A DNA stretch of 64,000 bases from Pachyseris speciosa (Eukaryota > Cnidaria > Anthozoa > Scleractinia > Pachyseridae), in assembly GCA_016490735.1 (NCBI GenBank), contig JAEMWC010000015.1:177501-241500 (forward strand), given 5' to 3'. Below are positions 10,165 through 20,542 of this stretch, in pieces; positions within the stretch are counted from its first letter, which is position 1; each line of letters begins with the position of its first letter. Both the position numbers and the translations under genes were made by a program. The notes beneath the pieces were generated by a model. It was not told where the DNA came from. It worked only from the letters and a program-made list of their open reading frames with translations, and did no database searches.

Positions 10165-12745
10165 ATTTAAAGAAATACCTTATCGCTCGTTGTGACACCT
10201 TTGCGGCCCGAGTATGGCATTCCTTAGGGGCGTGGAAGGAATTAACTTCTGATAAGGAAATTCTTTCCACTATAATTGGAATGAAAATTGATTTTGATGA
10301 ACCTCCTCAACAACATTTTCTACCCACATGCCAGAGGCCCGCCAGTGAGGAAGCTGATATCGATTTAGAAGTGAAAAAGCTTCTATCAAAAAGTGTCATT
10401 GAGCCCACCGGGAACAGTCAGGGAGAAATAATTTCTGATGTATTCGTGGGCGCTAAAAAAGATGGTGGCCACAGAATGATTCTTAACCTTAAGAATCTCA
10501 ACAAATATGCAAACAAACTCCCTTTTAAGATGGATACTCTCAACACCATCATTAAAGATTGTTTCACGGCGTCAATTGACTTGAAAGACGCATACTATTC
10601 TGTGCCCATCGCCACATCGGACAGAAAATACTTACGATTTTTTTGGAGGGGGCAACTTTTTCAGTTCACATGCTTAACCAATGGCCTCTCGTGCGGCCCC
10701 AGAAAGTTTACCAAACTTCTTAAACCCGCACTAACAGAGTTACATCTCAAGGGTCATATCTCCAGCGGCTACATAGACGACCTGTACTTACAGGGGAAGA
10801 CTTATGATGCCTGTGTGCAAAATGTTATAGACACCGTAACTCAAATTGATTCCTTGGGACTCGTAACCCACCCGGAAAAATCTGTCTTTGACCCAACCCA
10901 ACAACTAGTAATTCTGGGTTTCGTTCTGAACTCAGTTCATATTACAATTACATTAACTCGGGAAAAAGCCCGGACACTCCAAACTGCGTGCACATCGCTG
11001 CTTAACACGGTTTCTCATACTATAAGGGAGGTAGCACGAGTAAGAAAGATGGTTTTATCTTTTCCTGGGGTCATGTACGGGGCTCTATACTATCGCCACA
11101 TTGAATACGATAAAACTTGCGCACTGCGAAACAACCGATGGAATTTTGACAGGCGCATGTCTTTATCGGCGAATGCTAAATTGGAGCTTGAGTGGTGGGT
11201 AGCTAATGTGATGACAGCGGAAAATGTAATGACCCGGATCAGCCATCATGCGAGCTGATGACGGATGCTTCTAACGAGGGTTGGGGGGGGGGGGGGGGGG
11301 GGCTGTGTGCGGACCACAGTCGACAGGTGGCCTTTGGGCTTCTGACGAAAAGCGCCACCACATTAACTATCTGGAACTGTTAGCAGTTTTTCTAGGCCTT
11401 AAAGCTCTTTGCAGCTCGCACCGCGACAGGCATATCCGTTTAAAGATTGATAACACCACTGCGGTTGCGGTAATAAACCACATCTGAACAAGCCATTCTG
11501 GGCACTTAAACAAATTATGCAAGGAAATTTGGGATTGGTGTATAGCACTAAATCTCTGGATCAGTGCGGGACACATTGCTGGCAAAGCTAATTTAGAAGC
11601 TGATCTCGAATCCAGACAAAACCAAACCATCGCTTAATGGATGCTTAATACAACCTTGTTCTCACAATCCCTGAAAACATTACAATTTGCACCAGATATC
11701 GACCTATTCGCGTCTAGACTGAACAAACAGCTTCCTAATTATGTCGCATATAGGCCGGACCCAGACTCAATAGCCATTGATGCCTTCACAATCAACTGGG
11801 CAAAATTAAAGTTCTATGCCTTTCCTCCCTTTAGTGTTATAGCAGCTGTGCTCAAGAATATCCAGGAGGACAAAGCCACGGGTGTCTGCGTGCTTCCCAA
11901 CTGGCCGACACAGGCCTGGTTCCCCAAGGCAATGAAAATGACGGTACAGGAACCGGTAGTGTTGGAAGCGAGCAAAACATTACTCCATTTGCCAAACCAA
12001 CCAACCGCACTCCATCCGCTCCACAAAAAACTGGCCCAGCTTGTTTGCCACTTATCAGGACGCACCTGAACAATAAAGAGATCTCAACTACTGCGAAAGA
12101 TATCATTATGGCCTCTTGGCGCGCTAGTACTGTTAAACAGTACCAAATACACCTCTCGCGTTGGGAAACGTTTTGTAAATCTCGGAACATAAACAAATTT
12201 AACGCTAGTATTGAAAATGGAATTGATTTTTTGGCATCCCTTTATGAGAAAGGCTTCGGATACAGCGCCATTAATACCGCTAGGTCCGCCCTGTCCTCAG
12301 TACTTGACCTTCCAGGTGGGAATACATTTGGTACTCATCCGCTTGTGACTAGATTTCTTAAGGGCGTCTTTGAGCTTAAACCCTCTTTACCAAGATACAC
12401 TACTATATGGGATGTCGGAACAGTGTTGCAGTACCTAAAAACGTTGCATCCGATACCCGAACTTAGTCTCAAGACTCTGACTAAGAAACTAACAATGTTA
12501 CTTTGTCTTCTCACCGGACAACGGTGCCAAACCTTAACAAAACTAGATGTTTCTCTTGCAAGCATTGCTGGATAACCGTGTTTCTTTTTCATCGGAGAGA
12601 AACTTAAAACCACTAAACCAGGGAAACACCTTGAACCAATTGAACTAGTTGCGTACAAGCAGGATGAAAGCTTATGTGTGGTTTCCCACATAACACGTTA
12701 TCTCCATATGACAAAGGAGCTTAGAGTACAGAACTGTCAATCTCT
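10165..12745 (+). mobile_element. DIRS-type tyrosine-recombinase retrotransposon, degenerate: RT, RNase H and N-part of recombinase
   Basis: The RT block (to 11258) shows SIDLKDAYYSVPI (motif A) and YIDDLYL (motif C), then LGFVLNS. RNase H follows across stops (INYLELLAVFLGL; KIDNTTAVAVINH; AGKANLEAD at 11356-11600), then a linker with DLFASRLNKQLPNY. A recombinase N-domain (12045-12575) has 'STVKQYQIHLSRWETFC' and LLTGQR. Stops and frameshifts occur near 11240, 11488, 11637 and 12572, and a 20-plus G run lies at 11282-11302. The gene is cut at about 12745; its C-terminal piece with the GGWSN motif resumes at 17264. RT, RNase H and a tyrosine recombinase in this order define DIRS elements. 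It is non-functional here. Confidence 0.9.
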
Positions 12746-12796
12746 CATAGCGGAGCTCCGACGGCCCGAAGGGCCGTCAAGCGGAGCACCATACCT

Positions 12797-12828
<32 letters not shown>

Positions 12829-12893
12829 AAAATGGCTAGCGGTATTGCTCGTGGGCGCGTACGCACGACGACGACGACGACGACGACGGAGTC

Positions 12894-12924
<31 letters not shown>

Positions 12925-15150
12925 CATAATAATCCAACATGGCGGCCATACTCCACCTGGCCCAGCTCACCAGCTACTTTACAGCGTACATCTTTGATAC
13001 TGGACATCCATCTTATAGCCAATTGACACCTGTCAAAACAAGGTATCCGCTGACCAGTATTACGTGACCATATCGCGGGCTCAAGTTAAGACCTCATCGA
13101 GGTCAGCTGTCTTTTTGAAGTTGACCGCTGACCAGGTACTTGCTTTCGATTGGATCGCAGGCTCAAGCCAAGTGTGGGACACCCAAACCAAATCGAGGCC
13201 GTTAAAATTTTTCGCGCGCTTTCTGCGGCTGGTAATTTCACATTCAGTTGGTTTCTTTATTTTGAGCAAAACAACTTCATCTTCTTCGATCGAAGTTTGT
13301 CTTTCGCGTAAAAAGCATAAAGATCAAGAACTTGTCAAAAGATACTCCGGAAGGTGAATTTTCAAGTGATGAAAGGAAGGACGGAAGATTTTTCTCAGGA
13401 AAAGCTTCAAAGATTGTGCGGTTGAAAACAGTATAATTCAACGCTTCAAGGGCTTTCACTTCATCGCGGCATCTTGCATCTAACCAAGAAAAGTCACTTA
13501 ACAGTTCACCGGTATTAATGGGAGGAATGAGTAGCTCAAACTCTGTGGAAGAAGCTCTTTCTTTGGACAAACCGTTTGCTATTTTTGCGGATGCTTGTTT
13601 TTACTTTACTGAAGCTTACGCATTTTCAAGTGGTAGAAACCTCTACAACACAGGACAGTGAGGTAAATTAAATAAATAGAAGCTTAACATTTGGTTTAAT
13701 CGTTGTTACTTTTGTTCAGGAATGAAACTTGTATTTTTCTCTCGAATGGATATAAATAACAATCATCTGTACTCGTTTTGGACGCAAAGAAGTAGTTGAA
13801 TTGTTTGTTTGTTTTGTTACGTTGTTTTCTTTGCAAGCGAACGAGTGTTTTTACTCGGCTTGGCTGACTGTTTTTCGACCTTGGTTCCTCAGTAGCGTTA
13901 AGAAACGTTTGCCCTTATCTTATCAACACGTAATCGCAATGAGTCCTCGTAAAATTAAGCATTAAAGGGGGAGACTCGAGCTCGAGTAAAAATAAAAAAT
14001 CCGATCAAATGCATGTGCATGTGCACTTCTCAAAATCTGACATTAAGTTGTCAAAATGCTGCCAAAACAGTCAAAACCCAGCGCGCTTCACTTCGTCAAG
14101 TCTTTAAGAGATCTTCGTCGAAAGCAGCCTGTAAACAACAATTAAGTTTCGCCGTCTTTAAACATGTCGTTTGTTTGAACCGGTAAGAATCAGCGTTTGG
14201 ATGTTAAAAACAGCGAAATGGGTTGACTGGCTGGCTGGTTTTGATAAATTTTAAAGTGGACGGGTCTGCGAGAGAAATGCTCGTTTGGTTTGGCAAGCGC
14301 TTTCTTCGTTATCTGGATGATGTTTTGCCACTGAGAATCATTAATTGAAGAAGGTTCTTCGGAAGACATGGGAAGTAACAGTAAAACCATCAAAGCACTT
14401 AAGTGTTTTGTGTAAGCCAAGGAAAGATTTTGTGGGAAATGGTTCTATTATTCAGCTCTGTCGCATTCCGAGTGATTGCTGTCTCAGTGATTCCTGTTGA
14501 CTGCTCTAAACGATCAGGTACGGACCTCTTTTTTGTCTTTTCTACGGACATTTATGTCAAATCTGCTAAGGAAATTTTCTAGCTTAATACAAGATAGTTT
14601 TACCTGTCCAATTTCTGCACCTTCTCCAAGAATCTTCGAAGAAATATTATTCATGTTGTGCTTTGTTTTCTTGTAATAAGTCTTATGTTTGTTGTTATAT
14701 TGTTTCTGAACCGCGGTCAATTCCTGTTGACTGCTGTAAACGAAGAGTTTGTACCCTTTATTTTTTTTTCTAGGGGCATTTATGTCAAAATAAATACCGA
14801 TTTTCCTAGCTTTATCATTACAAGCTATTTTAATTACTAGCTAGTCTTGTTTAATTTCTCCACCTTCTCCTTCTTCGAGCAAACACTCGCCGGCATCGTA
14901 CTTTGTTCGCTTGCAGTGTTTTTGTTTTGTTTTGTTTTTTTTTTGATCCGCTTTGAATCCCTTTACGCTTTCATCTCAAAGTAGTTAGACTCAAGAATTC
15001 GTCTTTTTTTTTTTCTTTTTTGCAAACGTTTACTATCGAAAACTCTTCGTTTTCCCTGCTGCTGCTCAATTGTTTTGGACACAAATTAAACTGGCCCAAA
15101 TAAACTCTTGCGAAGTTGCTCGGTGAGAGTGTGCAGCTCCGATTCTAGGC
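12746..15150. other. Unassigned repeat-like DNA interrupting the DIRS recombinase
   Basis: The block opens with the palindromic word agcggagctccg and a hairpin (gacggcccgaagggccgtc, 12760-12778), then a (CGA)n run at 12867-12889 and AT-rich DNA. A related 'gctccg.tt.taggcttggc' word recurs at about 15137 and 16829. A minus-strand open frame at 13277-13570 and one at 14190-14420 with a hydrophobic start are not recognisable and have no splice support. I see no dependable gene. The block may be a non-autonomous transposon ending near 16850. Confidence 0.35.
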
Positions 15151-15179
15151 TTGGCATGGCTAAATATATATATGGCCTT

Positions 15180-15620
15180 CAGCTTTTCTTTTTATAATCG
15201 TTACATAACAGACTGGAATGGTGTTCCATCGAACATCATGCATGCACCTTCTTTAAGCAGTTTTAAGTCCTATCTATTACATTATTAGTGTCAATTTTAA
15301 ATCAGATGTAGCTTGTGAGTGACAAGTATGTAATTTAATTCGGTTTGCTTTGGATTACTTCATGATTTTTAGTCTCAATCTCAAATCAGGGGTGACTTGT
15401 AAGAGACAAGTATTTGATTTAATTTGATTAGGTTAGCTTTGGGCCACGTTTAAATTTCACCTCTTAGTTTTTAGAATGTGTAATATTAGATAATATTCTT
15501 TGTATGGGAATTTAGTTTCTCCCAATTATTCTCCAGTCATGCACTTTTTTGTTTTGTATCAACTTAGTTGTATTCACATGACAAAGTATTATTAAACTTA
15601 AAACTTAAAATTAAACTTAA
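15180..15620 (+). mobile_element. LINE 3' end (RT C-terminus remnant and tail)
   Basis: Translation near 15190-15285 gives 'FYNRYITDWNGVPSNIMHAP' followed by SLSSFKSYL, the usual last residues of many non-LTR RT proteins. Non-coding DNA then leads to an A-rich tail of aaacttaaa-like repeats at 15592-15620. Confidence 0.65.
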
Positions 15621-16964
15621 AGTAAGCTCTTTCTCATCAATGTACACATCCTTTGGACTTCCTCCTCCTGCATACAGTCTTTCAATTAATTTTATTAGTA
15701 GCTGGTCACACCAATCTTGTGGGATGTTTGGATGACATTTGGCATTAATGTTTAATGGAATCTCTGATGTTTGATGAAGTATGTTAAGATCAAGTTAAGA
15801 TGGCTAACGGATTTCCAGCACTTTTGCTTTGATGAATCACCTTGATAGTGGTATCAACCAAATGCCCAATATATTATTATCAAGTTGTTTGGTCTTGCAC
15901 TTAACTGGCCAGAAGAGCAGCTGGATTTCTTTTTGAAAACACTGTAGGTGCATTGAGTGATGAGCTTAATGTTAGCAAGCAGTTTTTTTTTGTGATAGTA
16001 AGGTCAAGAAGTAATTGATCAAAATAAATATCTTGGTCTTAATTCATGGCATCTAAATATTTTTATTGATTTCCATATATCTTTCTTTCATAATTTTTGT
16101 GAGGCATACATATATCCAGAGGATACACAATTTCTGATTTCTGACTGTCTCATGGGAGGCTGTGGATAATTGAAATTGCATTCATTATGAAGTGATGATC
16201 TGAATCACTATATATCTGATGTGATACTGATTCCAAGGAGCAATCACCAGGCTTCTCCACCAATTTCTAGTGGCTCTAAACCATACCTAAGTAGCTAAGT
16301 ATGTAACTAAGTTGCCTACAGTTGAACGGGGAAACAGACCTGTCCTTAGGTATTGCTCTAAGATGTTAAGAAATGTTTTGTTTTAAAAATTTATAGATGA
16401 AAACTAGCTTTGCAGGTTCTTTTTTACACAAGGTATTAAAGATTATTTTAAAAAAAACCTACCTCAATATTTTTATTTTGCTTTTTTAACATCTCCAAAC
16501 TCAGTTTGGAAAGGAATTTTTATTACCTTACTCAATAGAACGCTTGTTTTTAGGAGGGGTGGGGGTCCAAATTCGTAAAAGGGGATTCATATCTGCTAGC
16601 AGTTCTGGACTAGGGGGTCCAAATCTGATCCACAAGCAGATCTGGACTGGAGGGTGCAAATCCACGTGGGGTGCAAATCCATGTGGGGTCCAAATCCACT
16701 GTGCCACTGGCTCAGATCACCTTTCCATACTATTTTCTACAGCATTGGGTCTGTAGCTTGAGTGAGGTCAGATGGGTGATATGACAAGCAGACTATATGT
16801 AAATGCCAGTAGAAAAAGAATGCTTTTGGAGCTCCGCTTTTAGGCTTGGCTAAATATATATATTAAGCTTTATTAAACCACATAATCCGGTCTCCAATTC
16901 CACAATAGGTAAATGGGTGAAGTCAATTCTCGGCGACGCAGACATTGACGTCACGAAATTCTCT
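15621..16964. other. AT-rich non-coding DNA, no gene seen
   Basis: No supported exon is visible. A short tandem-like stretch at 16555-16700 repeats 'ggggtccaaatc' and 'gggtgcaaatcc' words. The word gctccgcttttaggcttggc at 16831 echoes 15137 and may mark the end of the insertion that broke the DIRS element. Confidence 0.4.
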
Positions 16965-16966
16965 GG

Positions 16967-17018
<52 letters not shown>

Positions 17019-17134
17019 TTAGAACTTATATAGCGCATTTTCCATGTGTATATGATCAAATGCGCTTTACAAGTAGATGAAATTGGAATTTGGAAATGTT
17101 GGTTTTTGTGGAGAGGGGAAAACCGGAGAACCCG

Positions 17135-17178
<44 letters not shown>

Positions 17179-17262
17179 AACCCACATATGACGTCGAGTC
17201 CAGGAATCGAACCCGGGCCACATTGGTGGAAGGCGAGTGCTCTCACCACTACGCCAACCCTA
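16965..17262 (-). mobile_element. tRNA-derived SINE with (ATT)n tail
   Basis: On the minus strand the element starts near 17262 with a tRNA-like head. The A box TGGCGTAGTGGTGAGAGC lies at 17239-17256 and the B box GGTTCGATTCC at 17203-17213, a good fit to RNA polymerase III internal promoters. The body runs left to 17070, and a tail 'aatgcgctatataagttcta' leads into about 18 ATT units (16968-17018), as in SINEs that borrow an L2-like LINE tail. It lies at the right edge of the material separating the two DIRS recombinase parts. Its apparent open frames are chance readings. Confidence 0.85.
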
Positions 17263-17263
17263 G

Positions 17264-17600
17264 CGCTAGACCCGCTGGGACTTCCTATGGTACTCACACT
17301 GGTCTTACTCTCCAAGGTATACTTAAGGCCGGAGGCTGGTCTAATGCACAAACATTTGCTACCTACTACAATAAGCCAATTGAAACCAATTTTGGTGCTA
17401 GCATTTTAGAACACTCCCTCTTAGCTTACATTTTATGTGTAACGCAATGGATTGTTCATTGCTATCATGCCTGTTATGACCCATTAAAGCTGTTATTCCT
17501 TTACGCGATCCACGGCTACTTCACTTGTTCGTGTTTCCAGGGCTTTCAAATCTCATGTAACTCCGTAGTGACTCAGACTGGTGTCGAGGTAGAATTTTAA
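17264..17600 (+). mobile_element. DIRS element: C-terminal piece of tyrosine recombinase
   Basis: Translation reads ARPAGTSYGTHTGL followed by 'LQGILKAGGWSNAQTFATYY', the end of the catalytic domain of DIRS recombinases: the Arg of the H-x-x-R box, then the GGWSN segment and the nucleophile Tyr region. The middle of the domain with the first catalytic residues is missing. It completes, in the same orientation, the fragment that stops at 12745, so the two are one element split by about 4.5 kb of other repeats. The frame continues to a stop at about 17600. Confidence 0.8.
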
Positions 17601-17602
17601 AA

Positions 17603-17850
17603 TAAACGAGACTTACCTAAGTCGATGTTTGATTGGAATTCTTCCTCGTCATCAGTCAGGAACGAAGGAGTTACATGCCCGGCCCTTGGGTTTTTTCCCT
17701 CCCGCTCCTTCGTTCCTTTTTTCTCCTGGAAACACTCGCTTTTAAGACTGACTTGATAAGCATGCGCATGCTTCTCGTGTAACTCCTTCGTTCCTGACTG
17801 ATGACGAGGAAGAATTCCAATCAAACATCGACTTAGGTAAGTCTCGTTTA
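17603..17850. repeat. 73-bp perfect inverted repeat with 102-bp spacer
   Basis: Bases 17603-17675 (starting taaacgagacttacctaagt) are an exact reverse complement of 17778-17850. It begins just after the stop of the DIRS recombinase piece. It could be the terminal or internal complementary structure of that element, or an independent foldback. The arms show no mismatch, suggesting recent formation or conversion. Confidence 0.9.
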
Positions 17851-19079
17851 ATTTTAGAATTATCCACCGCTGTGGAAGTTTAATTTGGCCATACGTCAGT
17901 ACCCCGAGGCAACATTTTCCCCAAGCTTTCCAGCTATTCAGTCAGCCTGTTACTCGGCCGTTGAACCTTGACTTGCACCAGTCTTATGTTCATTTTCAGA
18001 TTCTTCAGCTACTCGCTTATTAATTGCAGGCCTAACAGGAGAATTGGGAATTACGCGTGTAGAATGCGTGGGGAAGACCTTGACGAGTGTTGAAGATAGT
18101 GTTAGCGAGGCGAAGAGGAACCAAATTCGTCTAAGAGAATTCGTTTCTCAGGAGAAGCCGATGCTCCTGCTTTAAAATATTTGCGACGGTAATCTTTGAA
18201 AATCTCCTCGTTGATTTTTCAGATTTTTCCCAAGTTGTTGCGAAGTCTAATTCGCTTTGTAGTTTCGTGAGACACTGTTTACACTGAAATATAAGCTGAT
18301 GTTGGATGCACAGTGAACTGAAGAGGAAGAATTTCTTCGTAAACATTAAATGCTCTGTAACCTTGCACAAGATTTCTGTCGCTCAACTTTTCGATAGCTG
18401 AAAAACACAGTCAACATTGTATGTTTTGATCCGTTTCTTAGATGGAAAATCCCGCAAAATTTGGGCGACATAATGTTGCATACATTATGAAATCTGTTTT
18501 AGATAAAGACCAATCAGTATTTGCTCGAACAAAGACCACTATCTGGCTACCAATCACAGTTCTTTCCCAAGATCCTGGGAAAACAGCGGGATACTGGAAC
18601 ACGATGTCGCAGACATCCCTTTTCCGCGTGCAACAAAGGAAATAGGAGACGTCTGCACGCAGGCTAGAGAGGGGGGGCTTATTTCAAATCTTAAACACGC
18701 CGTTTTTGTCTTAAAATAGTTTTTGTACATAACTCAAACAACTGCAGTGCAACTTTAGTATTTAATACAGACCAGGAAACAGTATTATGTGTTTGAGTGT
18801 ATATTTGTTTAAAAGCAAACCAACTGGGCCGCATGAAGTGGACTTCGTAAGAGGGAATAGGAGGGACTAATTACAAAATCTCATGTCCCAAAGGGGGGGG
18901 GGGGGGGGGGGGGGCTTATTATTATTATAAGTTTCTGTAACAACCGGCTTTTAAGTGGTAATGTACATCAGACGGTTTCTTCGGTCCCCTCTTTCTGGAT
19001 TTTCTGGATCCGTCCTTGGAGACCACAAAGTTAATTTAAAAGAAACGAATAGAAGATCCATATTTGCTACACGTGGTTA
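17851..19079. other. Non-coding DNA with G-rich repeat word
   Basis: No supported exon. The stretch 18605-18661 is the inverted partner of 8508-8570. A run of about 22 G precedes cttattattatt at 18893-18920. Confidence 0.5.
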
Positions 19080-19850
19080 TCTAGATTTCTTATTTTACCA
19101 GTTGATGTTGTTAACAAAATATTCGATTCGTTATTTCTTCCTATTCTCACGTATGGCTCTGAAGTATGGGGAATTGATTACAAAACTGTTTATAACGCAT
19201 GGGAAAAAGACATAATTGAACGTACACTGGCAATGCCCAAATTTAGTATGTAGAAATGAACTTGGTAGATTATCATTGAAAACAAAAATTGGCATAAATA
19301 TCACTAAGTTTTGGTTACATTTGAATAGTCTACCAGACTGATAATATTGCCAAACAATGCCTCTATTTAATTTGTCCAAAGATCTGGCAGACAAAAAGCA
19401 GTCGGGTCTTATGCGCGTGATTAGCTCCCTGTGTAAGAATTCAAATCTAAATATCTTCGATGTTCCAAATATTAACAATTCTGACAAAATTACTTCACAT
19501 ATTCGATTAAATGTCAGCGAAACTGCAACTTGCCATCAACTCACTCTCTTAAGATTAAATAAAAAGCTTAAATTCTTTTCTGCCTTCAGAAAGGACTGTC
19601 AAAAAACCGGATTTCTAGATCCGATAAAAAATCCCTTTCATAAAAAACTATTAAGTAAATTCCGTCTTGGAAATCATAACCGGCGAATAGAAACTGGTCC
19701 AGTAGACACTCCAAGATACCAGACAACCTGAGAATCTGCACCTTTTGCCATTTAAATGAGATTGACAACGCACATCGCATTTCTTATTTGCTTGCACTCA
19801 TAACCGTAATACAAGGGAGAATTAACGAGAAATATAACAATTTTTGTAAG
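19080..19850 (+). mobile_element. Degenerate LINE fragment: RT C-terminus with zinc-knuckle-like end
   Basis: Pieces in shifting frames read LFLPILTYGSEVWG (about 19127-19170), LGRLSLKTKIG, and a 124-codon open stretch (19357-19731) ending LSKFRLGNHNRRIETG. The end RICTFCHLNEIDNAH at about 19732-19775 resembles the C-x2-C...H region closing many LINE proteins. Stops and shifts near 19244, 19339 and 19712 show it is dead. Confidence 0.8.
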
Positions 19851-20192
19851 CTCAAGGGAAAAGGGGGAGGGCTTAGTCGTAGGTTTGGTAATACCGGGTA
19901 ACAGAACAACTCCAGGGAAATAAAAATTCAAGGTAAAAGCTCTTCCTCCACGCCCTCCCCTCCCCTCCCCCCCCCAAAAAAAATATTAAATAAAAGGCAA
20001 AGTTGCGTGCCTGAGAGTATTTTGCAATGTCTAAATTATTTGAACTTGACCTCAAAACCGCACAAAAAATGCAACAGTTTCCCTTTGAGAAATTTGTGTT
20101 ATGTTCTACATAACGCGAGGGGTTTGATTATGATCAAATTACATCTTCACAACTAAACCCTCAGGTTACCTTATGCTTATGACGCATACAAT

Positions 20193-20269
20193 CTCGTTCC
20201 CAGGGTCTCTCCTCTTCCCGCTCCCCTGGAGCGAGAGAGGGCGGGAAGAGGAGACACCCTGGGAACGAG
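20193..20269. repeat. Short foldback element (29-bp arms)
   Basis: Left arm ctcgttcccagggtctctcc (20193 on) pairs with the right arm ending gacaccctgggaacgag (20269), with few mismatches. It lies about 85 bp upstream of the gene B start codon. Confidence 0.75.
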
Positions 20270-20355
20270 GTTGATGACGCATAAATATTCCGGACGAAAC
20301 AGATCGAGATTACTCCGTAACTGTCCGCATGTAAAACGGCAAACAACAGTTAAAG

Positions 20356-20542
20356 ATGCCCTCATCTACTTCATTGTCGGAGAAAACCATCAATACTCGG
20401 CCTGAAACAGGGCGGCGTCTGATGCTGGGCGCCATTATTGTGCTTGCTGCAGCTGTTATTGTGTTGACTGGGGGTGTAGTTTTGATGCAGAACGAAATCA
20501 GTGGCCTGAAAAGCACCCTTCTGGAGTTAGAAACGCTAAAAG
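20356..20542 (+). CDS. Fz gene B start exon with signal anchor
   Basis: ATG at 20356 opens a frame that reaches the donor AAAG|gtaaat, ending one base into a codon, which fits the next exon. It encodes a cytoplasmic tail, one transmembrane helix and the start of a stalk. The matching exon of gene A must lie upstream of the window. Confidence 0.7.

Noticed and set aside
12867..12889. (CGA)n run as a possible coding tract
   Set aside because: It is a short trinucleotide repeat without an open gene around it.
13277..13570. 97-codon minus-strand open frame with protein-like composition
   Set aside because: It has no recognisable motif, no clear start and no supported splice sites, and lies in repeat-like DNA interrupting a DIRS element. 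It may be part of an unknown transposon gene.
14190..14420. Minus-strand ORF with a signal-peptide-like start
   Set aside because: The hydrophobic start is short and the rest looks random. There is no adjacent exon.
17203..17256. Possible tRNA gene (A and B boxes)
   Set aside because: There is no cloverleaf acceptor stem, and it is the head of a SINE with a long body and ATT tail.
17067..17351. Overlapping open frames on both strands
   Set aside because: They are readings of the tRNA-derived SINE joined to the DIRS tail.
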